Source: Agromyces sp. Root81 (GTDB lineage: Bacteria; Actinomycetota; Actinomycetes; Actinomycetales; Microbacteriaceae). From it: a stretch of 64,000 bases of DNA. The position numbers and the translations under genes were made by a program. The notes below the pieces were generated by a model that worked only from the letters and a program-made list of their open reading frames with translations, searched no databases and was not told the DNA's origin. Each line of letters opens with the position of its first letter. Position 1 is the stretch's first letter. The stretch lies in NCBI RefSeq assembly GCF_001429165.1, contig NZ_LMIR01000004.1:442923-506922 (forward strand). The letters run 5' to 3'. Positions 17,724 to 26,186 of this stretch are shown in pieces.

Positions 17724-20306
17724 GTGGGTACCGACGCATCGCGAACCAGTCGGCATCGGGCGATGAGGTTCGTCATCGGCCTGCTGATCACCGTGCTCGT
17801 GCTGGCCGTCCTCGCGGCCGGACTCGGCTGGTGGACGGTGCAGCGCTCGTTCCCGACCACGAACGGTGCCGTCGCGGTTCCGGGGCTCGGCGCCGAGGTG
17901 ACCGTGATCCGCGACGATGCCGGCATTCCGCAGCTCTACGCCGAGACCGACCGCGACCTGTTCTTCGCGCAGGGCTACGTGCACGCCCAGGACCGGTTCT
18001 GGGAGATGGACTTCCGCCGCCACGTCACCGCCGGCCGGCTGGCCGAGCTCTTCGGCGAGTCGCAGGTCGGCACCGACGCGTTCATCCGCACGCTCGACTG
18101 GCGGGGCATCGCCGAGCAGGAGTACGAGGCGCTCGATGACACGTCGCAGGCGCACTACGACGACTACGCCGCGGGCGTCAACGCCTACCTCGCCGAGCGC
18201 AGCGGCCCCGACCTCTCGCTCGAGTACGCGGTGCTCGGGCTGCAGAACCCCGGCTACTCCCCCGAGCCGTGGTCGGGCGTCGACTCGATCGCCTGGCTGA
18301 AGGCGATGGCGTGGGACCTGCGCTCGAACCTCGGCGACGAGATCGACCGCGCCATGCTGTCGACCGCGCTGCCGGCCGACGAGGTCGCCCGCCTCCACCC
18401 CGACTTCGCGTGGGGCACCATGCCGACGATCGTCGACGGGCAGCCGGTGGCGGCCCCCGCAGCATTGTCGTCGACCCCGCTCACTGCAGGCGATGACCCC
18501 GACGAGACGGATGCCGCGGCGGCATCCGCTCTCGATCCCGGCGTCGCCGGCGCACTCGCCACGCTGAGCGCGGCGATCGACGGGGTGCCCGAACTCCTCG
18601 GCCCCGAGGGCGGCGACCTCGGCTCGAACTCGTGGGTGGTGTCTGGTGCACTGACCGAGTCGGGTCTGCCGCTGCTCGCCAACGACCCGCACCTCGGCCC
18701 CGCCATGCCGTCGATCTGGACCCAGATGGGCCTGCACTGCGTCGAGATCACCGAGACGTGCGGGTTCGATGTCGCCGGCTACTCGTTCTCGGGCCTGCCC
18801 GGCATCGTCATCGGGCAGAACGCCGACATCGCGTGGGGCTTCACCAATCTCGGACCCGACGTCGCTGATCTCTACCTCGAGCGCGTCACCGGAGACAGCT
18901 ACACCCTCGACGGCGCGCAGGTGCCGCTCACGCTCCGCGAGGAGACGATCGAGGTCGCCGGCGGCGACCCCGTCACGATCACCGTGCGGTCGACCGCGCG
19001 CGGCCCGATCGTGACCGACATCGGCGACGACTTCGGCGCCGTCGCGGCCGAGTATCCCGCAGCCTCGACGCAGCCCGACGGCGACTACGAGGTCTCACTG
19101 CAGTGGACGGCACTCTCACCCGGCACGACCGCCGGCGCGATCTTCGCCCTCGACCGCGCCCACGACTGGAACGGGTTCCGCGCGGCCGCGGCGCTCTTCG
19201 ACGTGCCGGCGCAGAACCTCATCTACGCGGATGCCGCGGGCAACATCGGCTACCAGGCACCGGGCCGCATCCCCGTGCGCAAGTCGGGCGATGGCACGCT
19301 CCCCTTGCCGGGATGGACGAGCGCCAACGGGTGGTCGGGCACGATCCCCTTCGACGATCTGCCGTCGGTGCTGAACCCGCCCGCCGGCTACATCGTCACG
19401 GCCAACAACGCGGCCGCCGGACCCGACGGTCCGATGCTCACTATGGACTGGGACTACGGATACCGCGCCGCGGGCATCGACCGCCTCATCCGCGACCGCA
19501 TCGACGCCGGCGAGGCGTTCACGGTCGACTCGCTCGCCGCGATCCAGCTCGACACCGGCGACGCGAACGCCGACGCCTTCCTGCCGGTGATCGCCGAACT
19601 CGAGCTCAGCGGTGACGCCGCCCGCGGCGCCGAGCTCCTCAGCGACTGGGACGGCAGCGCCGAGGCCGACAGCGCGCAGGCCGCCTACTTCGCCGTCTTC
19701 TGGCGCACCCTGCTCGACGACATGTTCGGCGACCTCCCCGATTCGGCGCAGCCGCAGGGCGGCGACCGATGGTTCAACGTCGTCGGCACCCTGCTCGCCG
19801 AGCCCGACGACTCGTGGTGGACGAACGAGGAACTCGGCGTCACCGGCCGCGACGCGATGATCGCCCACGCCCTCGACTCGGCGTGGAGCGAGAGCGAACA
19901 GCGTCTGGGCTCGAACCCCGACTCGTGGCGTTGGGGGCGGCTGCACACGCTGACCCTCACGAACCAGAGCTTCGGCGAATCGGGCGTCGGCCCGATCGAG
20001 TGGCTCTTCAACCGTGGCCCGTACGAGCTCGGCGGCGGCTCGTCGATCGTCAACGCGATCGGCTGGGACGCGAGCATCGGCTACGGCGTCGACTGGGTGC
20101 CGTCGATGCGCATGGTCGTGGACCTCTCAGACCGCGACGCTTCGCGCTGGATCAACCTCACCGGAGCGTCGGGCCACGCGTTCCACCCGAACTACTCGGA
20201 CCAGGCGCCGCTCTGGCAGCGCGGCGAGCTGCGCGACTGGGCCGTCACGACCGATGCCGTGAAGGCGAACGCCCGCGACATCCTGACGCTGACGCCCGAG
20301 GGCTGA
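17724..20306 (+). CDS. Penicillin acylase family (Ntn-hydrolase) protein
   Basis: An 860-aa precursor of the penicillin G acylase/S45 family. An N-terminal membrane segment (residues 14-36) is followed by the alpha chain, an alanine- and aspartate-rich linker (about 245-285) and the beta chain, whose nucleophile is Ser301 in GDLGSNSW. Autocleavage is expected at Gly300-Ser301. The ANDPHLG motif follows in the beta chain. It hydrolyses amide bonds of acylated amines; in actinobacteria such enzymes often act on acyl-homoserine lactones or aculeacin-type lipopeptides, and the substrate here is open. It starts at a GTG at 17724, four bases after AAGGAG. It is anchored or secreted. Confidence 0.87.
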   Translation: MGTDASRTSRHRAMRFVIGLLITVLVLAVLAAGLGWWTVQRSFPTTNGAVAVPGLGAEVTVIRDDAGIPQLYAETDRDLFFAQGYVHAQDRFWEMDFRRHVTAGRLAELFGESQVGTDAFIRTLDWRGIAEQEYEALDDTSQAHYDDYAAGVNAYLAERSGPDLSLEYAVLGLQNPGYSPEPWSGVDSIAWLKAMAWDLRSNLGDEIDRAMLSTALPADEVARLHPDFAWGTMPTIVDGQPVAAPAALSSTPLTAGDDPDETDAAAASALDPGVAGALATLSAAIDGVPELLGPEGGDLGSNSWVVSGALTESGLPLLANDPHLGPAMPSIWTQMGLHCVEITETCGFDVAGYSFSGLPGIVIGQNADIAWGFTNLGPDVADLYLERVTGDSYTLDGAQVPLTLREETIEVAGGDPVTITVRSTARGPIVTDIGDDFGAVAAEYPAASTQPDGDYEVSLQWTALSPGTTAGAIFALDRAHDWNGFRAAAALFDVPAQNLIYADAAGNIGYQAPGRIPVRKSGDGTLPLPGWTSANGWSGTIPFDDLPSVLNPPAGYIVTANNAAAGPDGPMLTMDWDYGYRAAGIDRLIRDRIDAGEAFTVDSLAAIQLDTGDANADAFLPVIAELELSGDAARGAELLSDWDGSAEADSAQAAYFAVFWRTLLDDMFGDLPDSAQPQGGDRWFNVVGTLLAEPDDSWWTNEELGVTGRDAMIAHALDSAWSESEQRLGSNPDSWRWGRLHTLTLTNQSFGESGVGPIEWLFNRGPYELGGGSSIVNAIGWDASIGYGVDWVPSMRMVVDLSDRDASRWINLTGASGHAFHPNYSDQAPLWQRGELRDWAVTTDAVKANARDILTLTPEG

Positions 20307-20322
20307 GGCCCGGAACGACGAA

Positions 20323-20354
20323 ACGCCGGTCGCACCCGAAGGTGCGACCGGCGT
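20323..20354. terminator. Bidirectional terminator
   Basis: A perfect 14-bp stem (20323-20336 with 20341-20354) with a CGAA loop lies between the convergent acylase and citrate synthase genes. GAAA precedes it on the plus strand. Confidence 0.8.
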
Positions 20355-20367
20355 GGACGTCTGCGAC

Positions 20368-21678
20368 TCAGACCGAGGGGTAGTGCCGCTCGGGCTCGCC
20401 GATGTAGAGCTGCTGCGGGCGCCCGATCTTCGTCTGCGAGTCGACGTTCATCTCACGCCAGTGCGCCATCCAGCCGGGCAGGCGTCCGATCGCGAACAGC
20501 ACGGTGAACATGCGCGTCGGGAAGCCCATCGCCTTGTAGATGACACCCGTGTAGAAGTCGACGTTCGGGTAGAGACGACGCTCCTTGAAGTAGTCGTCCT
20601 GCAGGGCGAACTGCTCGAGCTCCTTGGCGATGTCGAGCAGCGGGTCGGCGACGCCGAGCCCGGCGAGCACCTCATCGGCCGACTGCTTGACGATCGTCGC
20701 GCGCGGGTCGTAGTTCTTGTAGACGCGGTGCCCGAAGCCCATGAGCTTCACGCCGTCTTCCTTGTTCTTCACGCGCTCGACGAACTTCTCGACGCCTTCG
20801 CCGGAGTCGCGGATGCGGGCGAGCATCTGCAGCACTGCTTCGTTGGCGCCGCCGTGGAGCGGGCCGGAGAGCGCCTGGATGCCGGCGGAGATCGAAGCGT
20901 AGAGGTTCGCGCCGGTCGAGCCGACGAGTCGCACGGTCGAGGTCGACGCGTTCTGCTCGTGGTCCTCGTGCAGGATGAGGAGCCGGTCGAGCGCGGTGGA
21001 GAGCACCGGGTCGACCTGGAAGGGCTCTGCCATGTTGCCGAAGTTCAGCTTCAGGAAGTTGTCGACGAACGACAGCGAGTTGTCGGGGTACAGGAACGCC
21101 TGCCCGATCGACTTCTTGTGCGCGTAGGCCGCGATCACCGGCAGCTTCGCGAGCAGGCGCACCATGGTGAGCTCGACCTGCTCGGGGTCGTTCGAGTCCG
21201 TCGAGTCCTCGTAGTACGTCGAGAGCGCCGACACGGCGCTCGAGAGCACCGACATCGGGTGGGCCGTGTGCGGCAGCGACGAGAAGAAGCGCTTGAGGTC
21301 TTCGTGCAGCAGCGTGTGGTGACGGATCTTCTCGTCGAACTCGCCCAGCTGATCGGCCGTCGGCAGCTCGCCGTAGATGAGCAGCCACGCGACCTCGAGG
21401 TACGTGGAGTTCGCCGCGAGCTCTTCGATCGGGTACCCGCGGTACCGCAGGATGCCCTGCTCGCCGTCGATGTAGGTGATCGCCGACCGCGTCGACGCGG
21501 TGTTCACGAACCCGTAGTCGAGCGCGGTGAGCCCGGTCTGCCGGGTCAGCGTCGACACGTCGATGCTCGAGTTGCCCTGCACCGCACGGTGGACGGGCAG
21601 TTCGGCGGTCGTGCTGCCGAAGCTCAGGGTCGCGGTCTGGGGGGTCTCCCCTGCCGCATTGTTCCGGACGTCGCTCAC
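20368..21678 (-). CDS. gltA: Type II citrate synthase
   Basis: A 436-aa hexameric-type citrate synthase that condenses acetyl-CoA and oxaloacetate at the entry of the TCA cycle. Active-site regions visible are PLHGGANEAVLQML (His), MGFGHRVYKNYDPRA (His/Arg) and the C-terminal YPNVDFYTGVIYKAMGFP (Asp). The start is taken as the GTG at 21678, since AGGAGG stands directly upstream; the open frame continues to 21777 but without a ribosome site. Codon use is strongly biased to C/G endings and the gene lacks the CGGATGCC octamer, as expected for a highly expressed gene. Confidence 0.95.
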   Translation of the reverse strand: MSDVRNNAAGETPQTATLSFGSTTAELPVHRAVQGNSSIDVSTLTRQTGLTALDYGFVNTASTRSAITYIDGEQGILRYRGYPIEELAANSTYLEVAWLLIYGELPTADQLGEFDEKIRHHTLLHEDLKRFFSSLPHTAHPMSVLSSAVSALSTYYEDSTDSNDPEQVELTMVRLLAKLPVIAAYAHKKSIGQAFLYPDNSLSFVDNFLKLNFGNMAEPFQVDPVLSTALDRLLILHEDHEQNASTSTVRLVGSTGANLYASISAGIQALSGPLHGGANEAVLQMLARIRDSGEGVEKFVERVKNKEDGVKLMGFGHRVYKNYDPRATIVKQSADEVLAGLGVADPLLDIAKELEQFALQDDYFKERRLYPNVDFYTGVIYKAMGFPTRMFTVLFAIGRLPGWMAHWREMNVDSQTKIGRPQQLYIGEPERHYPSV

Positions 21679-21788
21679 GGCGCCTCCTGTGATCGTCACT
21701 TGCGCGGTCACCTGCTTTCCGGTCTCGGCCGCTCTGACGGCCTCGACCCGACTACAGCCTAGACGGGGTCCGAACACACTGTCGCACC

Positions 21789-21816
21789 CGCCAACAGATC
21801 ATCCTATCCGTTGGCG
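21789..21816. promoter_or_regulatory. Inverted repeat upstream of gltA
   Basis: CGCCAAC (21789-21795) and GTTGGCG (21810-21816) form a 7-bp dyad with a 14-base centre in the 183-base gap between dapC and gltA. It may be an operator for gltA or a weak terminator of dapC. Confidence 0.35.
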
Positions 21817-21861
21817 AGAGTCACAGTCGGCAGGGCGATCCCCCACGCGAACGAGCGGATG

Positions 21862-22977
21862 TCACGCCGCAGCAGCGGCCCGAAGTCGCTCGGCCGCCGC
21901 CGAGATGCGCTCGTCGGTCGCCGTCAGCGACAGACGCACGTGCTCGGGGTGGTGCACGCCGTAGAAGTGGCCGGGGCCGGCGACGATGCCGAGGTCGGCG
22001 AGCCGTCCGATCGAGTCCCAGGCGTCTCGCCCCTCGGTCGCCCAGAGGTAGAGGCCGGCCTCGCTGCGGTCGACTCGGAACCCTGCGGCTTCGAGCGCGG
22101 GCTTGAGCAGCTCGCGACGAGCGCGGTAGCGCTCCTTCTGCTCGGCGACGTGCTCGTCATCGCGCAGCGCCGCGATCATCGCCGCCTGCAGCGGCTGCGG
22201 GAGCATGAGCCCGGCGTGCTTGCGCACGGTCGTGATGCGCCCGATGACGGTGCGGCAGCCGGCGATGAACGCGGTGCGGTAGCCGGCCATGTTCGACTGC
22301 TTCGAGAGCGAGTAGGCGACGATCGTGTTGCGGCGGCTGTCGCCGACGACGCGCGGGTCGAGCAGGCTCGGCACCGGGGCATCCGCCCATTCGCCCTCCC
22401 AGCCGAGCTCGGCGTAGCACTCGTCGCCGACGATGATCGCGTCGAGCTCGAGGGCCCGATCGCGTGCGGCGCGCAGTTCGTCGATCGTGAGCACGCGGCC
22501 GTCGGGGTTGCCTGGGCTGTTCAGCCACACGAGCTTCGTCGCGGCCGGCCACTCGGCCGGGTCGTCGGATGCCATCGCGGTGGCGCCGACGAGCACGGCG
22601 CCCATCTCGTAGCTCGGGTACGCGGCACGGGGATGCACGACCACGTCGCCCTCGCCGAGGCCGAGCAGGAACGGCAGCAGCGCGACGAGTTCCTTGGAGC
22701 CCACCGTCGGCAGCACGTTCGCCGCGGTGAGTCCGGTGACGCCGCGACGACGGGCGAACCAGTCGATGATCGCGCCGCGCAGTTCGTCGGTGCCGGTCGT
22801 CTGGGGATAGGCGTGCGCATCGGTCGCATTCGCGAGCGCTTCGCGGACGAGGGCCGGGGTCGGGTCGACCGGCGAGCCGATCGAGAGGTCGACGACGCCG
22901 TCGGGGTGCACCGCGGCGCGCTCGCGGAAGGGAGCCATCAGGTCCCAGGGGTAGTCGGGCAGTTCGCCGCGGGCCAT
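21862..22977 (-). CDS. dapC: Succinyldiaminopimelate transaminase
   Basis: A 371-aa class I/II aminotransferase of the actinobacterial DapC type. It transaminates N-succinyl-2-amino-6-ketopimelate with glutamate in lysine synthesis. The PLP lysine is in SLSKQSNMAGYR, the cofactor aspartate region is DAIIVGDECYAELGW and the substrate arginine is near HVRLSLT. The start is the ATG at 22977, two bases after the ferredoxin stop, so the genes are co-transcribed. fdxA-dapC pairing is a conserved actinobacterial arrangement (Rv1177/Rv1178). The much longer open frame that runs antisense to fdxA codons upstream is not real. Confidence 0.92.
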   Translation of the reverse strand: MARGELPDYPWDLMAPFRERAAVHPDGVVDLSIGSPVDPTPALVREALANATDAHAYPQTTGTDELRGAIIDWFARRRGVTGLTAANVLPTVGSKELVALLPFLLGLGEGDVVVHPRAAYPSYEMGAVLVGATAMASDDPAEWPAATKLVWLNSPGNPDGRVLTIDELRAARDRALELDAIIVGDECYAELGWEGEWADAPVPSLLDPRVVGDSRRNTIVAYSLSKQSNMAGYRTAFIAGCRTVIGRITTVRKHAGLMLPQPLQAAMIAALRDDEHVAEQKERYRARRELLKPALEAAGFRVDRSEAGLYLWATEGRDAWDSIGRLADLGIVAGPGHFYGVHHPEHVRLSLTATDERISAAAERLRAAAAA

Positions 22978-22979
22978 GC

Positions 22980-23300
22980 TCAGTGCGCCTGCGGAGGGAG
23001 CACCGCGATCACGGGGTGGTCCTTCGGGATGACGCCGATCTTGGCCGCGCCGCCGGGCGAGCCGATGTCGTCGAAGAACTCGACGTTCGCCTTGTAGTAG
23101 TCGGCCCACATCTCGGGCAGGTCGTCTTCGTAGTAGATCGCCTCGACGGGGCAGACCGGCTCGCAGGCACCGCAGTCGACGCATTCGTCGGGGTGGATGT
23201 AGAGCGAGCGCTCACCCTCGTAGATGCAGTCGACGGGGCATTCGTCGATGCAGGCGCGGTCTTTGACGTCGACGCACGGAAGGGCGATGACATAGGTCAC
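22980..23300 (-). CDS. fdxA: 7Fe ferredoxin
   Basis: A 106-aa ferredoxin with one [3Fe-4S] and one [4Fe-4S] site. [20 protein letters not shown] gives the first set with the spaced cysteines of a 3Fe/4Fe centre, and [16 protein letters not shown] the full CxxCxxCxxxCP set. It carries electrons, probably to P450s or other redox enzymes. It starts at a GTG at 23300; the Shine-Dalgarno (AAGGGA) is slightly far. It is directly upstream of dapC. The long acidic tail after the clusters is usual in actinobacterial FdxA. Confidence 0.93.
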   Translation of the reverse strand: MTYVIALPCVDVKDRACIDECPVDCIYEGERSLYIHPDECVDCGACEPVCPVEAIYYEDDLPEMWADYYKANVEFFDDIGSPGGAAKIGVIPKDHPVIAVLPPQAH

Positions 23301-23337
23301 GGTGTTCGCTGTCCCTTCGGGAGGATGGGACTCCAGT

Positions 23338-23721
23338 CTAGGCGTCGCGCGGGCGCGGCGATGGCAGCTTCGGCCATGCCACCACGAGTACCGCGATGAG
23401 CGCCGGGGCGATCGACCACACCGTGCCGGTGAGATCGCCCACGATGAGCACCGAGCCACCGGGGCCGGGCAGCGTGAGCACGAAGGTCGCGACGACGATG
23501 CCGGCGCCCGCTGCGGCCGCGGCACCCCTGCCGCCCGCGACGAGCCGGATGCCGAGCAGCAGCCCGGCGACGCCGACGAGTGCGGCAACGAGACCCCACG
23601 GGATCGAGACCTCGCCGATCTGCAGCGACGCCCGGTGCCCGACCGTGCCGAGCGCGCCGTAGACGAGTCCGATCACGAACGCGACGACGAACGTGCCGAT
23701 GCGGCTGCCGCGGTCGGTCAT
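23338..23721 (-). CDS. Small four-helix integral membrane protein
   Basis: A 127-aa protein with four hydrophobic segments (about 10-28, 40-60, 65-85 and 92-115) and short polar ends. I do not recognise a characterised family; similar short membrane proteins sit beside fdxA in related actinobacteria. Its start ATG overlaps the stop of the upstream lipoprotein gene by four bases (ATGA), so the two are coupled and may act together at the membrane. It ends about 40 bases before the fdxA start and may belong to the same operon. Confidence 0.78.
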   Translation of the reverse strand: MTDRGSRIGTFVVAFVIGLVYGALGTVGHRASLQIGEVSIPWGLVAALVGVAGLLLGIRLVAGGRGAAAAAGAGIVVATFVLTLPGPGGSVLIVGDLTGTVWSIAPALIAVLVVAWPKLPSPRPRDA

Positions 23722-24167
23722 TTCGGCTGCTGGGTGACCGTGTACGAGACGGCCTCGCCGTCGCCGGCGAGCAGCACGAGGTATTCGCTGTCGGAGTACA
23801 CGAGGGCACTCGCCGCGTCACCGGACAGCGTGGTGTCCTTCGTGAAGCCGGCAGCCTCGAGCTTCGCGGCCGCGTCGCCCACTGGATCGGCCGCACTCGA
23901 CGAGATCATCACGATCCAGCCCTCGCTGCCGCCCGCGCCGGCTGCGAACGCGATGTCGCCGTCGATGAGCGCGACGGACTCGGGGAAGTCGGCCGGCAGT
24001 TCGCCGCCGAGGCTGACATCGCCGCCCGTGGCATCCTCGATCGCGTCTTCGACCCCCTTGTTGACGAGGTCGCCCGGGTTCGCGAAGCAGCCCGAGAGCA
24101 GGAGCGCGGTCACGGCCGCGATCACCGCGGCGGCGCCCGCGCGACGGTGGATGGTCGAGTGTCGCAT
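23718..24167 (-). CDS. Small lipoprotein of unknown function
   Basis: A 149-aa secreted lipoprotein. A basic start (MRHSTIHRRAG) is followed by a hydrophobic stretch and the lipobox LLLSGC, giving a lipidated cysteine near residue 27. The mature part is acidic and about 120 residues long. No enzyme motif is visible. It starts at the ATG at 24167 with GAGGAG upstream. It is the first gene of a run (lipoprotein, membrane protein, fdxA, dapC) on the minus strand. It is divergent from the enoyl-CoA hydratase gene. Confidence 0.82.
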   Translation of the reverse strand: MRHSTIHRRAGAAAVIAAVTALLLSGCFANPGDLVNKGVEDAIEDATGGDVSLGGELPADFPESVALIDGDIAFAAGAGGSEGWIVMISSSAADPVGDAAAKLEAAGFTKDTTLSGDAASALVYSDSEYLVLLAGDGEAVSYTVTQQPK

Positions 24168-24323
24168 GGCCGGCTCCTCGTGTGCAGCGGTCTGGAGAGG
24201 GGGCAGGCGCGATGCCGTCGCGGCATCCGCCGTCCCCGCTCCGAATTCTATCGCCCGCCCTCGTCGATGCGATGGCGTAGCGTGGAGCGCGACACGGAAC
24301 GGGCCGTGCGGAGAGGATCGACG

Positions 24324-25133
24324 ATGGCCGAGCCCAGCATCCAGGAGAACGGGCCCGACGTGCGCGTCGAGCGCGACGGCGACCTCGCGATCGTGACGAT
24401 CGATCGCCCGAAGGCGTTGAACGCCCTCTCCCCCGACGTGCTGTCCGCCCTGCTCACCGCATTCGAGACGCTCTCCGCAGAGGGCAGCGCTGTGCGTGGC
24501 GTGCTGCTGACCGGCGCCGGCGGCCGGGCTTTCGTGGCGGGCGCCGACATCCGCTCCATGGCGGAGCTCACGCCGGAGCAGGGCGAGGACGCGTCGCGCC
24601 TCGGCCACCGGGTCGCCGCCGCGATCGAGGGCCTTCCGGCTCCGGTCATCGCGTGCGTCGATGGCTTCGCGCTCGGCGGCGGCCTCGAGCTCGCGCTCGC
24701 CTGCGATTTCATCTACGCGACGGATGCCTCGAGCTTCGGCCAGCCCGAGGTGCACCTGGGTCTCATCCCGGGCTTCGGCGGCACCGTGCGGCTGCCCCGG
24801 GCGGTGGGGCTCGCTCGGGCGAAGGAGCTCATCTACACCGGGCGGCGCATCGACGCGGCCGAGGCGATCGAGATCGGACTCGTCTCACGATCGTTCGCCG
24901 ACCGCGACGCGCTCTTCGCTGGCGCGCGGGCGACGCTCGACGAGGTGCGCGCGAACGCGGCACCCGCGGTCGGCCTCGCCAAGCGCGTGCTCGTCGACGC
25001 GGCCGGCCGCCGCACCGAGTCGGCGACCGAGCTCGAGATCGCGGGCTTCGGCGACGCGTTCCGCACGGAGGACATGCACGAGGGCGTCGCGGCCTTCATC
25101 GAGAAGCGCGTGCCGGAGTTCACCGGCGCCTGA
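24324..25133 (+). CDS. Enoyl-CoA hydratase/isomerase family protein
   Basis: A 269-aa crotonase-family enzyme. The oxyanion-hole regions are AFVAGADI and ALGGGLELALACD, and the two catalytic glutamates expected for hydratases are present (GLELALAC and FGQPEVHLGLIPGFGG). It likely hydrates trans-2-enoyl-CoA in fatty acid beta-oxidation; a more specific CoA substrate is possible. The start is the ATG at 24324 with GAGAGG upstream. The open frame extends far upstream without a start signal. It stands alone and converges with the M23 peptidase gene 13 bases after its stop. Confidence 0.88.
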   Translation: MAEPSIQENGPDVRVERDGDLAIVTIDRPKALNALSPDVLSALLTAFETLSAEGSAVRGVLLTGAGGRAFVAGADIRSMAELTPEQGEDASRLGHRVAAAIEGLPAPVIACVDGFALGGGLELALACDFIYATDASSFGQPEVHLGLIPGFGGTVRLPRAVGLARAKELIYTGRRIDAAEAIEIGLVSRSFADRDALFAGARATLDEVRANAAPAVGLAKRVLVDAAGRRTESATELEIAGFGDAFRTEDMHEGVAAFIEKRVPEFTGA

Positions 25134-25146
25134 TCGATCCGGCGCG

Positions 25147-25986
25147 TCAGCCGACGCGCGCCGACAGCCAGGCGAAGCCGTCGAATCGCGCACCGTCGGT
25201 GCCGAACATCTCGAGGTGCAGGTGCGGGCCGGTGGACTGGCCGGTCGTTCCGACGACTCCGAGCTGCTGGCCGGCCGAGACCTGCTGGCCGACGGAGACG
25301 GCGATCGAGCCGAACTGCATGTGCGCGTAGGAGCTCGTGACGAGCTCGCCGCCGACGTTGTGCTGCACCTCGACGTTGACGCCGAGTCCGCCGCCGTTCT
25401 CGGTGGCGAGCACGACCACGCCGTCGGCGATCGACATGACGGGGGTGCCGTTGCCGGGAGTGAAGTCGACGCCGTCGTGGAAGGTCGAGCAGCCCGAGCA
25501 CGGCGCCGAGCGCGGTCCGTAGCCGCCGCTGCGCTTCTCAGGGGTGAGCACCGGCCAGACGACCGCGCCCGTGTCGATGAGCGACACGCTGCCGACGCTC
25601 GCCACCTGCGAGACGATGGGCGGCGGGGCCGCGGCGACGTCGTACTGCTCGGCCGCGAGCGTCGACATGATGCCGTCGCTGCCGACCTCGACGGTCTGCG
25701 GGGCCAGCTCGATCGTGTCTTCGGCGGGCGCGTAGACCGAGGCGCGTGCCACGGTGTCGGTCGCCGTGATCGCCAGCGCGGGAACGCTCGTGGCGACCAT
25801 CATGGCGCCCGCGAACGACATCGCGATGACCGAGAGGACCGGTCGCAGTGAGACCCCGGCAGGACGAGAGCCGCCCGTTCGGGTCAGGCGGCTCATGATG
25901 CCGGCGACGAAGTCGGAGCGGCGAGCGGAGGTCGGGCGGACAGGGCTGGGGGTGGCCGCGCGGCGGCCGTGCTTGGGGGGAGTCAT
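25147..25986 (-). CDS. M23 family peptidoglycan endopeptidase
   Basis: A 279-aa secreted LytM-type metallopeptidase. A basic N-terminus is followed by a hydrophobic signal segment (about residues 48-72, ending VPALA). The catalytic domain carries the zinc ligands in FHDGVDF and HLHLEM and the YAHM motif. It cleaves peptide cross-bridges in cell-wall remodelling or division. The start is the ATG at 25986, which lacks a Shine-Dalgarno and is preceded by a long inverted repeat (25993-26049), suggesting regulation in the leader. A start at 25896 (MSRLTRT) is possible. No neighbouring gene is co-oriented within 200 bases. Confidence 0.87.
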   Translation of the reverse strand: MTPPKHGRRAATPSPVRPTSARRSDFVAGIMSRLTRTGGSRPAGVSLRPVLSVIAMSFAGAMMVATSVPALAITATDTVARASVYAPAEDTIELAPQTVEVGSDGIMSTLAAEQYDVAAAPPPIVSQVASVGSVSLIDTGAVVWPVLTPEKRSGGYGPRSAPCSGCSTFHDGVDFTPGNGTPVMSIADGVVVLATENGGGLGVNVEVQHNVGGELVTSSYAHMQFGSIAVSVGQQVSAGQQLGVVGTTGQSTGPHLHLEMFGTDGARFDGFAWLSARVG

Positions 25987-25992
25987 AGATAG

Positions 25993-26049
25993 GGTGCGTT
26001 ACGTATTTTCTGAGTCAGGTGCGAGACAACCTCAGATACGCTACGCACC
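25993..26049 (-). promoter_or_regulatory. Structured leader or operator upstream of the M23 gene
   Basis: On the message strand GGTGCG, CGTAT and CTGAG pair with CTCAG, ATACG and CGCACC: 16 base pairs with a 3x3 internal loop and a three-base bulge, with a 16-base apical loop. The loop contains a second CGCACC (26018-26023, read on minus) that could pair with the same GGTGCG arm, so two exclusive folds exist. The structure ends 7 bases before the ATG. It could also be a protein-binding dyad. Confidence 0.55.
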
Positions 26050-26126
26050 GACTCTGGGAAGAACCTCCGATACGCATGCATATTCCCCGCGAACGTGAGG
26101 GCGGCCCCTCCCCTGGCGCACGCGAA

Positions 26127-26172
26127 ACGAGCGGATGCCCCGCGGTCGGTCGACCCCGGGGCATCCGCTCGT
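26127..26172 (-). terminator. typA terminator built from an inverted CGGATGCC pair
   Basis: A 15-bp perfect stem (26127-26141 with 26158-26172) lies 15 bases after the typA stop. The arms contain one CGGATGCC (26132-26139) and one GGCATCCG (26160-26167), the octamer that is repeated throughout this window. The loop is 16 bases. Confidence 0.75.
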
Positions 26173-26186
26173 CTGCGGTGGTGCTG

